This document shows, piece after piece, positions 22,297-29,550 of a stretch of DNA of 35,747 nucleotides (positions are counted from its first letter, which is position 1; each line of letters opens with the position of its first letter). The stretch is from the IMG/VR virus record IMGVR_UViG_3300032334_000391, positions 1-35,747 of that record; one strand, given 5' to 3'. The notes under the pieces are model-generated. The model had not been told where the DNA came from. It saw only the letters and a list, made by a program, of their open reading frames with translations, and searched no databases. A program made the translations under genes and the position numbers. Source of the DNA: a virus.

Positions 22297-23142
22297 TTAG
22301 TACGGGCTAGAGTAAGGGTCTGGGATGCGGCGCGTGAAGACAGAGTTCTGAACAGCATTGACATGCTTCATGTACTCTTGCTTGTAGATTTCAGCCTCGC
22401 CGTAGCTCTGCTCTTTGTACTTGGCCTTGTAGGCTGCGTAGAAAGCCACAGGCGTGGTGTACGGAGATACGATAACGTCCACGGCATCAGGCGCATCAGA
22501 TGTCAGTGCGGTAGGCAGGATGACCGTATCTATTTCGATGTAATAGCTCTGGTCTGGCACGGGCGCAATGTATATCTGCCCCTGACCATAGGTTGAAAAG
22601 CAGATGGGCCTGCCCACGTAGTTCTGCCAATACCGTAGCTGGGCGTTGAAGTTGCTCCACGGCAAGTAGCGCAGCGGGATACGGCTGTTGCCCCAGTACA
22701 GGGTGATGTTCATCACATCCAGCGTGTATTGCCCGTTGGGCATGGCTGCGTAGTTGATGAGTTCCGCAGGGCCGGAATACTGCATGGTGGTCGTGCCGTT
22801 GGTGAACGGCGCGGTGGGCGGGAACGTGCTTCCAGAAGACGGGTAGGGCGGCGCAGAGTCGCCAGTAGTGCCGCCAGCCGTTACTTCATAAATGAAGATG
22901 TTGGAGAACAGGTAATCACCTGTGTTGACAGCCGTGTTGGCTGCCCAGATGGTAGCTACATTGCCACCAGAAGAAATGGGGGTTTGGGTAACCTGTAGGG
23001 TACGTAAGCACCCTGTATCTCTGACTACACGCTCACGGGCACTGTTGATGTAGTCCGTTAGTTCAGCATTGTCCCAGAAGACACCATTGGCATCATGCAG
23101 GAGCCGCCGGACTTCCGATATGTAGGAAGTAAGTGTTGCCAT
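22297..23142 (-). CDS. Head-tail adaptor (neck) protein
   Basis: 281 aa. The N-terminus LTSYISEVRRLLHDANGVFWDNAELTDYINSARERVVRDT is the helical start typical of podovirus adaptor proteins (gp4/gp11-like ring). The C-terminal part has PYTTPVAFYAAYKAKYKEQSYGEAEIYKQEYMKHV, again typical. It would sit on the portal and join the tail hub encoded next. Start at 23142 with GGAAG upstream. Confidence 0.8.
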   Translation of the reverse strand: MATLTSYISEVRRLLHDANGVFWDNAELTDYINSARERVVRDTGCLRTLQVTQTPISSGGNVATIWAANTAVNTGDYLFSNIFIYEVTAGGTTGDSAPPYPSSGSTFPPTAPFTNGTTTMQYSGPAELINYAAMPNGQYTLDVMNITLYWGNSRIPLRYLPWSNFNAQLRYWQNYVGRPICFSTYGQGQIYIAPVPDQSYYIEIDTVILPTALTSDAPDAVDVIVSPYTTPVAFYAAYKAKYKEQSYGEAEIYKQEYMKHVNAVQNSVFTRRIPDPYSSPY

Positions 23143-23154
23143 GTTGCTTCCATT

Positions 23155-23496
23155 TTATGCTGCCCTTTGGGTAACTTTTCCCCCTACGGATTTTTCAATC
23201 CGCAGAGGTACTACGCTAACCGCCGAGGGTAAGGAGCGGTTCTGCTCTGGCTGCTGCTCAGTGATTTCAAACCGAGCCAGCAATTCCAATCCTGTTGCTA
23301 AATCTGCGTGGGACTTAATCCATCCCAGGCGGGCAAGGAAGGGTTCCTTGTTAGGATTTCCATAACCAAACACATGCTGCGCCACATGGAAAGGAATCTC
23401 TACGGGCTTGTCTTTCACGAATTCATAAAAGACACCACCGTACCCATCTCTGAGTACGGTGTCGCTGTGGTTGGTTACAAAAACCGTCTGCGTCAT
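23155..23496 (-). CDS. Hypothetical head-region protein
   Basis: 113 aa. FVTNHSDTVLRDGYGGVFYEFVKDKPVEIP then VAQHVFGYG and EPFLARLGW: beta-rich N-terminal half with a conserved-looking GYGN/PFLARLGW core, found in my recall next to capsid genes of aquatic podoviruses. Role unknown. ATG overlaps the preceding stop. Confidence 0.65.
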   Translation of the reverse strand: MTQTVFVTNHSDTVLRDGYGGVFYEFVKDKPVEIPFHVAQHVFGYGNPNKEPFLARLGWIKSHADLATGLELLARFEITEQQPEQNRSLPSAVSVVPLRIEKSVGGKVTQRAA

Positions 23497-23897
23497 AGAT
23501 TCACAATGTCACCGTAGACCGTCACTTCACAAACAGCGTCAACAGCGGTGGTGACTTTCACCCACAAAGCACCCGAGCTATACACGTTGGAAACGGCATT
23601 AGCAGTGGGAGCAATGTCTTGGAAGGTCGTAGTGCTGGTGATGTTTGAGAGCTTGGTCGTTGCAAAAACTGCATTGGCTGCGTTGCCATCGCTAGACGTA
23701 ATGATGCTTACGTTAGCGGTGGCAGCGGTTGCGTTTGCGTTAGAGATGGTGACACGGCGAACTATGTAGCTTGTACCTACCACAGACATCACGGCAGCAG
23801 CGTTGCTGACCGCATTCAGCGGAACAGGCACTGCTGTGGCAATAACAAAATTGCCAAACGAGTCTGGGTAACGTGAGCCTACATTGTTTGCGTTCAT
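23493..23897 (-). CDS. Small beta-rich head protein
   Basis: 134 aa, Val/Ala/Thr/Asn-rich (VRRVTISNANATAATANVSIITSSDGNAANAVFATTKL). This is a jelly-roll-like or Ig-like composition common in capsid decoration proteins. Just two genes from the major capsid gene. Decoration is likely but not proven. Confidence 0.6.
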   Translation of the reverse strand: MNANNVGSRYPDSFGNFVIATAVPVPLNAVSNAAAVMSVVGTSYIVRRVTISNANATAATANVSIITSSDGNAANAVFATTKLSNITSTTTFQDIAPTANAVSNVYSSGALWVKVTTAVDAVCEVTVYGDIVNL

Positions 23898-23906
23898 GTC
23901 TACTCC

Positions 23907-24281
23907 TTAGCTGGTGTAAGTGCCAGGAGCGTTGTTGCCGCCGTTGGAGGTGTACAGAGTCAAAGTCTGAGTGCTGGTGGTTGCGTTTGCACGCACGTTG
24001 TAGCCGTCAGAAATGATAGTACCGCCAGTGTTAGCAGCAATGTACGTAGTCCACGCATTTGCGTTAGCAGAGGTGTACGCATTCACTTCAATAGCCACGT
24101 TGTTGGTGGTTTGAGGAAGAATGTATGCACCAGCGGGGATGGTCTGTGCGCTAGACACGCCAGCGTTCATCAGCGTGGCGTTACCAATACCAATGCTGGT
24201 GATGGTAATACCTTGCAGATAAGCACCAGCCGTGTTGGTGGCTGCACTAGCAAGCAGGATTTTATTGAGTGATAAAGACAT
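23907..24281 (-). CDS. Possible capsid decoration protein
   Basis: 124 aa, rich in Ala, Thr, Asn and Gly (TSIGIGNATLMNAGVSSAQTIPAGAYILPQTTNNVAIEV). Beta-rich with no Cys. It follows the major capsid gene by 12 bases, the usual position for head fibre or decoration proteins. ATG at 24281 with a nearby AGGAG (24291-24295 region on the minus strand). Confidence 0.6.
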   Translation of the reverse strand: MSLSLNKILLASAATNTAGAYLQGITITSIGIGNATLMNAGVSSAQTIPAGAYILPQTTNNVAIEVNAYTSANANAWTTYIAANTGGTIISDGYNVRANATTSTQTLTLYTSNGGNNAPGTYTS

Positions 24282-24293
24282 GCTCTGTGCTCC

Positions 24294-25304
24294 TTACAGT
24301 GAGAGGTAGTTGTAACCCGTCACCTTGGTCATCGACTTGGGCTTGACGTTCACCAGTTCGGCAATCATCAGCACAGCGCCGACATAACCAATTTGCCAGT
24401 TGGGCAGAGTGGACTCAAATCCTGTGAACACAAACGAACCTTGCTCATGGATGTAGAGCGACAGGTAGTTGGTGTTGAGGAAATAGACCGTGCCTTCGGG
24501 GCAGTAGGGGTCAGGATAGATTGGCACACCAGCAACCATCAGGGCGCGGAACGCAGCCTGTGGGCCGTTGTTGTCGCCGTCAAAGCCGGAACCTGGGGTG
24601 ATGACATACTGCTCTTGACCAACAAAGTCTTGAGCCAGCAGCGTCCAAGTACCAAAGCCGCAAACACCAAAGCTAGGCATCTCAGCGCCGTTCTTCACAG
24701 TGCCGGAAATGTATTGCAAGATGTTCTGACGAGTGGGGTTAACCGAGCCAGCAGCGTACTGCTTCGACTTCCACCAGGTGTAGGTCGAGCGGTTGATGTT
24801 GCCGTAGGTTTGCAGGGTTGTACCGTCATCCACAGCACCAGGCAGTCCGATGAACTGTTGGGTGTTGGTGGTGTTGTTGTACAGAGCAGTTGCCATTGCG
24901 TCCATCATCACGTTGGTCGCATCGTTCATACGAGCTTCAATCAACGGGATAATTGCTGCGTCTTGCTGAACTGCGCCTTCCATACCGAGGAACGGCACGG
25001 GAGAAATCATCAGTTTCAGGTCGAATTCAGCGCTGTAAGCACCTTGTTGGACTGACGGCTGGGCAAAAGAGCCGCTGTAGTCAGACCATTGGGCATTCAC
25101 AAACTGTGCGCCTTGGACAGGAACGGTTACAGAAGAGACACCACCAGAGGCTTGCTGACTATTGCTAATCAGGGCCGCAAGCAGCGGGGTCGAGTTGTAA
25201 AGCTGGACAACCAGCTTGGGAATAAAGGCTCTACGAGTTACGTAAGTCAGTTCAGTAAACTGAGATGACCCTGTAGCTGGTAGGATGCCGCCGCCAATAG
25301 CCAT
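24294..25304 (-). CDS. Major capsid protein (HK97-fold type)
   Basis: 336 aa. AFIPKLVVQLYNSTPLLAALIS near the N-terminus, then a substrate-like strand (SVTVPVQGAQFVNAQW), EFDLKLMISPVPFLGMEGAVQQ, a long spine helix (IIPLIEARMNDATNVMMDAMATAL) and the A-domain core AFRALMVAGVPIYPDPYCPEGTVYFLN. This is the pattern of HK97-fold capsid proteins of aquatic podoviruses. It follows a scaffold-type gene, with GGAGG before the ATG at 25304. Confidence 0.85.
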   Translation of the reverse strand: MAIGGGILPATGSSQFTELTYVTRRAFIPKLVVQLYNSTPLLAALISNSQQASGGVSSVTVPVQGAQFVNAQWSDYSGSFAQPSVQQGAYSAEFDLKLMISPVPFLGMEGAVQQDAAIIPLIEARMNDATNVMMDAMATALYNNTTNTQQFIGLPGAVDDGTTLQTYGNINRSTYTWWKSKQYAAGSVNPTRQNILQYISGTVKNGAEMPSFGVCGFGTWTLLAQDFVGQEQYVITPGSGFDGDNNGPQAAFRALMVAGVPIYPDPYCPEGTVYFLNTNYLSLYIHEQGSFVFTGFESTLPNWQIGYVGAVLMIAELVNVKPKSMTKVTGYNYLSL

Positions 25305-25344
25305 AAGGCCTCCTTACGAACAGATAAACAAAAAATACCCTCTT

Positions 25345-25875
25345 TTACAAACCTATCGGACGATTCGGTCTACGCAAATCGTTCAACGCATTCATCGCTT
25401 CATTCCGTGCAGCGCCAGCCGGATTCTTCCAGTAGCGGTTCAAATCAAACTGCTTCACGGGTGAAGGGTTGTATCCAGAAGAAGTAGGAATCGCTGCCTG
25501 CTTCATCCACGCATGGTACTGCGCCGCAGTCTCATGGTCATGGATTTTCTTGTCAAGCATGATTTTTTCTACTTCCTCAATCTCGCTCTCGGACTGAATC
25601 AGTCCTTTCTTCATCAGACCTTGGCGGCGCTTCTGGAGTTCTTCCACAGCGTCACGCTCCCGCAGCTTTGCTTCCAATTGTTGAACACGCGCTTCGGATT
25701 GACCAACAGCCTTGCGGGTGTAGTCTTCCATGTCGAGCTCGGGAATTGGCAAGTCCGGCTTGACCTTCTTGGTCATGCGGAGAAAGTCTTTGCGAGTCTC
25801 GGGATTTTCAGCCAGCATCTGGGACAGAGCAGCCAACTCATCACGAGCCTCTAGAGAAATGTTTTCAAGCGACAT
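25345..25875 (-). CDS. Scaffolding protein
   Basis: 176 aa, charged and mostly helical, with a coiled coil at about 55-115 (ARVQQLEAKLRERDAVEELQ, SEIEEVEKIMLDKK) and a C-terminal NRYWKNPAGAARNEAMNAL. Size, charge and location directly before the major capsid gene fit an assembly scaffold. The leader AGAGGGTAACTGT before the ATG is shared with two other late genes. Confidence 0.75.
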   Translation of the reverse strand: MSLENISLEARDELAALSQMLAENPETRKDFLRMTKKVKPDLPIPELDMEDYTRKAVGQSEARVQQLEAKLRERDAVEELQKRRQGLMKKGLIQSESEIEEVEKIMLDKKIHDHETAAQYHAWMKQAAIPTSSGYNPSPVKQFDLNRYWKNPAGAARNEAMNALNDLRRPNRPIGL

Positions 25876-25895
25876 ACAGTTACCCTCTTAATGTC

Positions 25896-26081
25896 TTAGA
25901 TTACGCGCTTACCGTCACCAGGCTTTTGGACAGCCATGCCCATTTTTCCACCCAGCTTGGACGGGCTAGACAGACCGCCGAGTTGAGCAAAACGGGGGGT
26001 GTTGGTTACAACGCCATTTTGTTGATTGTTGTCAGTGGGTTTGCGAGGAGCCGCTGCGCCACGGGGTTTGAACAAGTCCAT
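25896..26081 (-). CDS. Small basic hypothetical protein
   Basis: 61 aa, rich in Pro, Gly, Lys and Gln (FKPRGAAAPRKPTDNNQQNG, LSSPSKLGGKMGMAVQKPG), probably disordered. It lies between the Pro-rich 160-aa protein and the scaffold. No family recognised. A role in head assembly is suggested by position only. Confidence 0.6.
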   Translation of the reverse strand: MDLFKPRGAAAPRKPTDNNQQNGVVTNTPRFAQLGGLSSPSKLGGKMGMAVQKPGDGKRVI

Positions 26082-26090
26082 GATATTTCC

Positions 26091-26573
26091 TTACATAGGT
26101 GGGGGAGAAGGGGGTGGCATACCGCCGCCAGCAGCGGGTGGCATACCTGGAATCGGCGCAGCAGACATAGCCTTCGCTTCAGGCGATGCGCCACCAGCCT
26201 GGGGAAGAGTTTGAAGCATCTGAAGAATTTCAGACTGCTGCAATTCGTTGGTCTTGTTCTTGCGCGGCCCCATCAAGCCCGACAGTTGCCGGATAGCAGC
26301 CAAGGCTTTTTGACCTTCTGGAGATTCTGACCCGAGGGCTGGGAGTGACTGCTCTAGCAAGTCCACTGCCATGCCGATGTTAATCATTGCGCCTTCTTTG
26401 CTACCCATCTTTGGTTCGGGAGTAGACATAGGCGCGGACATAGGCGGGGTTTCCGCATCCGACATTGCACCAGGAGGGGGAGCGCCAGCACCAGCAGGAG
26501 GGGTCGGCAAAGCAGCGCCAGCAGAACGGCTGCCGCCCATTAGCTCTCTCAACTTCTCTTCTGGCACACTCAT
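26091..26573 (-). CDS. Pro-rich head-assembly-region protein
   Basis: 160 aa from the ATG at 26573 with AAGGAG seven bases upstream. N- and C-terminal thirds are Pro/Gly/Ala/Met-rich and disordered (PPAGAGAPPPGAMSD; the end is GGGMPPPSPPPM). A helical centre (MINIGMAVDLLEQSLPALGS, QKALAAIRQLSGLMG) has amphipathic character. It could be a scaffold-related or head-stabilising protein. A candidate promoter lies directly upstream. Confidence 0.65.
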   Translation of the reverse strand: MSVPEEKLRELMGGSRSAGAALPTPPAGAGAPPPGAMSDAETPPMSAPMSTPEPKMGSKEGAMINIGMAVDLLEQSLPALGSESPEGQKALAAIRQLSGLMGPRKNKTNELQQSEILQMLQTLPQAGGASPEAKAMSAAPIPGMPPAAGGGMPPPSPPPM

Positions 26574-26592
26574 AACTAACTCCTTTGGTCGC

Positions 26593-26611
26593 GTTTGTAC
26601 CATATACAAAC
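26593..26611. repeat. Inverted repeat inside promoter
   Basis: GTTTGTA (26593-26599) and TACAAAC (26605-26611) with a five-base centre. The palindrome covers the -10 box and spacer of the candidate capsid promoter, a typical operator position. No regulator can be assigned. Confidence 0.5.
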
Positions 26612-26621
26612 GGTTTGTCAA
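26594..26621 (-). promoter_or_regulatory. Candidate capsid-cluster promoter
   Basis: On the minus strand a perfect TTGACA (26621-26616), 16-base spacer, then TACAAA (26599-26594), four of six matches to TATAAT. The ATG at 26573 with its AAGGAG is just downstream, leaving a very short leader. It would give the scaffold/capsid genes their own start inside the late block. Confidence 0.5.
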
Positions 26622-26670
26622 TAGTGGCGGTTATTTTGCATCCAACCGCCAATGATGTGCTGCTCTAGGC

Positions 26671-26692
26671 AATCAAGGTTTTACCCTTGATT
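26671..26692. other. 8-bp inverted repeat
   Basis: AATCAAGG and CCTTGATT with a six-base loop, directly after the basic micro-ORF at 26691. There is no T run after it on the minus strand, so it is a weak candidate for a terminator; it may protect the end of the upstream message before the capsid promoter. Confidence 0.4.
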
Positions 26693-26729
26693 ACTTGCGA
26701 GACTTACGTCCTTTACGACCTTTACGCAT
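26691..26729 (-). CDS. Micro-ORF: basic 12-aa peptide
   Basis: MRKGRKGRKSRK, eight Lys/Arg in twelve residues, with a perfect AAGGAG six bases upstream of the ATG. An upstream in-frame ATG would give MKERIMRKGRKGRKSRK but would remove the Shine-Dalgarno from the leader. It is in the same frame as the 13-codon basic ORF at 26802, separated by three stops. Either a translated peptide that binds DNA or RNA, or the remnant of a broken gene. Confidence 0.45.
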   Translation of the reverse strand: MRKGRKGRKSRK

Positions 26730-26756
26730 AATGCGCTCCTTCATCAAGGCGGCCAC

Positions 26757-26780
26757 TTACTTACAAGGGGAAGCAGCCAT
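26757..26780 (-). CDS. Micro-ORF: 7-aa peptide (doubtful)
   Basis: MAASPCK, with AAGGA seven bases upstream. It lies between the two basic micro-ORFs, in the same frame. A leader-peptide function or chance are both possible; this is the weakest of the three. Confidence 0.2.
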   Translation of the reverse strand: MAASPCK

Positions 26781-26801
26781 ACCCTATTCCTTACGGAATT
26801 C

Positions 26802-26843
26802 TTACCGACGAGTCTTACGACCGCGCTTTGCCATTTTGTACAT
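26802..26843 (-). CDS. Micro-ORF: basic 13-aa peptide
   Basis: MYKMAKRGRKTRR, with a perfect AGGAG six bases upstream and a TAA stop. It follows the 57-aa gene by 16 bases in the late operon. The core KRGRKTRR resembles KGRKGRKSRK of the peptide at 26691, so the two may be a duplicated pair. Strong initiation signals for such a short frame are unusual. Confidence 0.45.
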   Translation of the reverse strand: MYKMAKRGRKTRR

Positions 26844-26859
26844 GAGAAACTCCTGGTAA

Positions 26860-27033
26860 TCAACGGCGGGCATAGTCACGCTGACTGCGCCCTGCATAGT
26901 TTTTAACCCCGTCCTGACGGTATGTCAAGGAGGGAGCCGCTTCTTTTCTTTGCAGAGATGATGTATTCACACGGGGCTGGTCTGCCTTGGGTTGCGTAAC
27001 CCCTGCGCGGGATGAGCCTGGTGTGGTTGCCAT
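26860..27033 (-). CDS. Small basic hypothetical protein
   Basis: 57 aa. Two adjacent ATGs overlap the portal stop (ATGATG); the second (27033) has AAGGAG at a better distance. Hydrophilic and basic (SSLQRKEAAPSLTYRQDGV, then KNYAGRSQRDYARR). No family recognised; probably disordered. Tight coupling to portal supports a head-assembly-related role. Confidence 0.65.
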   Translation of the reverse strand: MATTPGSSRAGVTQPKADQPRVNTSSLQRKEAAPSLTYRQDGVKNYAGRSQRDYARR

Positions 27034-28652
27034 CATTTCTCCTTGGGTGGTGGGCCTGGAGGCTTAGGTGGAGCAGAGGCGGCTTTCTCAGCCTGCTTCG
27101 CTTCCATCTTCTTGAGCCTGTCCTTGAGTAATTGTTTCATGGGCGGCTCCAGCAAGTCAAGCAAGGACTCCTTGTCGATTGCCTGCGCCTTGAACAAGTT
27201 GAACGCCAGTTGCCGCAAGTCTTCCGTGAAAATGGGACTGTTGCTGTGTGCATCCACCTTGACCACAAAGTCCTTGGTGAATTGTTCGGCAATGAACGGC
27301 AGACCTTCACTGTCTTTGAAGTGCGTGTTGTCATACGCTTGCATACACTTGAGGTACAGCGTAGCCAACTTCTCCAAGCTGTCCTCGACAACCAGCGCAC
27401 GCTTCTTAGCGCGGCTGCTACCCATGCGGGCAAGCTGGCTGGCGTGACCAGAGGAGCGGACACCCGCCTCGCCCTTGCCTTGCAGCACGTTGCCAATGCC
27501 GGACACTTCCTCGAACATTTGGTCTATCTGCGTCAACTCTTTGAACAAGTCCGGCGGGATGGTAGGAGCCAGCTTCTCAACCTTGGCGTTGGGCATGTCG
27601 GTTGCCAGCAAACCACCAGCGCGGTTGAGCGCAAAGTTCTTCTCATCCAAGATGCCCGTAAAGCCAATCAACGCCGTGGGCGGCGAGACTTGTTTGCTCA
27701 ACAGGTCAAGGATTTCAGCCAGACGTTTTGTCCGCAGTTGCTGTAGGTAGACCAGACGCGCAACCTCTGATTGACCCCAGTAGTAGTCATACAGCGGGTT
27801 GGGGCAAACTTGGATGAAGGGCAGTTCGCCTTTCAAGAAGACCTGTTCGCCTGGGCGGTCATAGATGATGATGTCGGGGTCAGCGCGGGTGACCACCTGG
27901 TAGTCAGAGGTGTCATCGTTCCACACCCACAACTCAATCATCTCCACAGTCTCTTCCGACACCGTGGCCTTGTACTTGTTGTTGCCAGCAAGGTCGAGGT
28001 TGACGTTACCGTACATGGTTGGGTTGGACGCAGACAGAATGATGCGCTCTACCCCGTTGGCTACTTCTGTGCGCTCATGCTGCGTGGCACTCACACGCTT
28101 GACAATGGCATCACGGTTGGGGTGAGCGTACAACCGAGCGTACAACTCCGACTTGGTGATGTAGTAGCTCTGGACAATGGCCTCTTGCCTGTCGGTGTAC
28201 GGGGTGTCTTCTCGCAACACGCCCATGCTTCCAGGCTCCACCATGTACGGGTGAATGCCGTTGTTGATGATGAGCTTGACAAAGGTGGACGAGTAAGCCA
28301 GCGACCAAGACACTGCTTGCGAGAACACCTGGTCAGCATTGCTGTTAAGCCACTCATCGTTGAGTGCGCGGGTCAGCGTGGGAATCTTGCGGTGTTCCAA
28401 CTCATTGACCGCCGCACCCAGGTTGATGGAGAAGCGGGTTGTCTCTGCTGAATACAGAAACGAGGTCAGTTGGTCAATGTGCGGAAAGATTTTGTTGAAG
28501 ATGGCGGGCGTTTCACTAGGCCCGTTCCCAAAGAGATACCAGCTTCGCAGGGAAGCATAGTCAGGGCGGCGTTCTTCCCGAGAGACTAGACACTTCTGTA
28601 TCAAGTCAAGGTAGAACAATTCCCTCTGTAGTGGCTCTTTGGGGATTCTCAT
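27033..28652 (-). CDS. Portal protein
   Basis: 539 aa, the usual size for podovirus portals. QELF-type N-terminal helix region, WYLFGNGPSETPAIFNKIFPHIDQL, a wing region (YKATVSEETVEMIELWVWND, RADPDIIIYDRPGEQVFLKG), the stem segment (YYWGQSEVARLVYLQQLRTKRLAEIL) and the helical crown (SSGHASQLARMGSSRAKKRALVVEDSLEKLATLYLKCM). The last 40 residues are a basic then Pro-rich tail. It would form the dodecameric gate through which the terminase packs DNA. Confidence 0.85.
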   Translation of the reverse strand: MRIPKEPLQRELFYLDLIQKCLVSREERRPDYASLRSWYLFGNGPSETPAIFNKIFPHIDQLTSFLYSAETTRFSINLGAAVNELEHRKIPTLTRALNDEWLNSNADQVFSQAVSWSLAYSSTFVKLIINNGIHPYMVEPGSMGVLREDTPYTDRQEAIVQSYYITKSELYARLYAHPNRDAIVKRVSATQHERTEVANGVERIILSASNPTMYGNVNLDLAGNNKYKATVSEETVEMIELWVWNDDTSDYQVVTRADPDIIIYDRPGEQVFLKGELPFIQVCPNPLYDYYWGQSEVARLVYLQQLRTKRLAEILDLLSKQVSPPTALIGFTGILDEKNFALNRAGGLLATDMPNAKVEKLAPTIPPDLFKELTQIDQMFEEVSGIGNVLQGKGEAGVRSSGHASQLARMGSSRAKKRALVVEDSLEKLATLYLKCMQAYDNTHFKDSEGLPFIAEQFTKDFVVKVDAHSNSPIFTEDLRQLAFNLFKAQAIDKESLLDLLEPPMKQLLKDRLKKMEAKQAEKAASAPPKPPGPPPKEK

Positions 28653-29158
28653 GGTTTAGGAACCGAAAGGTTTTCGTGATCGGGAATATAACTTGCGGGC
28701 TTTGGCCCTGTCAAATTGCCCGCCTCACGGGGGTTGATGCCCACAGGTTCCCCTGCCAGGGACTTGAATTGCCCACCAAGAACCGATTTCATGGAGATGT
28801 TCCCGCCTGTGCCCCAGATGGCGGCATCACCAGGCTTGCTTTCCTTCTGCTTTTGGTTCTCAAAGTGTTCGCTGGCGGCTGTAGCCTCTGCATATTCCTT
28901 GTCAGAGAGCTTATTGTTCCGTTTGAGGTATCCAGTTTGGTGTTCGCCCTCTCTGGTGGACTTAATATCCGTCATCCCAAAATCTTTTGCCAATCCATCC
29001 AGCGTTTTGTCCGTTTTAGCGGTTTTTGCCGACCTCATGCCCACTGGTTTGAGGTGAATGATGGAAATGGTGGCTTTGCAGTGCTTCATGGGGCACTCAG
29101 GCTCCCATGCTTCAAATACACCGTGTGATTCGCAGTAGTAGTCTCTCAAAATAGCCAT
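28649..29158 (-). CDS. Zn-ribbon-headed hypothetical protein
   Basis: 169 aa. The N-terminus YYCESHGVFEAWEPECPMKHCKA has the Cys spacing of an FmdB-like zinc ribbon with His as possible fourth ligand. The remaining 140 residues are hydrophilic (TREGEHQTGYLKRNN, EHFENQKQKESKPGD). Its place between HTH and portal genes suggests a packaging or head-assembly accessory, but the function is unknown. The leader AGAGGGTAACT includes the stop codon of the gene before it. Confidence 0.65.
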   Translation of the reverse strand: MAILRDYYCESHGVFEAWEPECPMKHCKATISIIHLKPVGMRSAKTAKTDKTLDGLAKDFGMTDIKSTREGEHQTGYLKRNNKLSDKEYAEATAASEHFENQKQKESKPGDAAIWGTGGNISMKSVLGGQFKSLAGEPVGINPREAGNLTGPKPASYIPDHENLSVPKP

Positions 29159-29160
29159 AG

Positions 29161-29550
29161 TTACCCTCTAAGTGCTTCCTGTAGGTCAATTTCACTGTAA
29201 TCATGGCGGTTGACCATTCCAACCTTGATTTTTATGCCGTCTGGCGTAACTTTTAGCCCCATTCCAGGCATCATGGCGGGTTGTGACTCCCGCCTGTACT
29301 CCACAAATCGGGTGTTGTCTTTGCGGCGCATAACTTTCACGTTGCCCTCTTTCCACTGCTGATAGGCCTTGCTGACCCGCAATTGCATGTTTTCAGTCTG
29401 TGGATAAATCCTGTGGACAAATACATCATAGAACTGCTGCTTACTTATGCCCGCAAGTTCGCAAAACAAGGCTATGGAGATGCCTCTGTCCTGGTCTTTT
29501 ACGAACCGCTTCATCTGCCGGAACAGTTCTTGTTTGGTCAAGGCCTTCAT
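29161..29550 (-). CDS. HTH protein, candidate small terminase
   Basis: 129 aa. ISIALFCELAGISKQQFYDV is a clear helix-turn-helix, followed by a helix (LRVSKAYQQWKEGNVKVMRR) and a beta-rich C-terminal part (GLKVTPDGIKIKVGMV). No other small terminase is visible and this gene overlaps the large terminase by ATGA, so TerS is a fair candidate, although TerS usually comes before TerL. A late regulator is the alternative. Confidence 0.55.
   Translation of the reverse strand: MKALTKQELFRQMKRFVKDQDRGISIALFCELAGISKQQFYDVFVHRIYPQTENMQLRVSKAYQQWKEGNVKVMRRKDNTRFVEYRRESQPAMMPGMGLKVTPDGIKIKVGMVNRHDYSEIDLQEALRG

Noticed and set aside
24393-25055. 220-aa plus-strand frame opposite the major capsid gene
   Set aside because: Antisense shadow of a clearly real gene; no start signal and no family-like sequence.
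26671-26692. Hairpin as intrinsic terminator of the portal segment
   Set aside because: Eight-base stem is good but no T run follows on the minus strand; kept only as an inverted repeat.
27771-28451. 226-aa plus-strand frame opposite portal
   Set aside because: Antisense shadow produced by codon bias of the portal gene.
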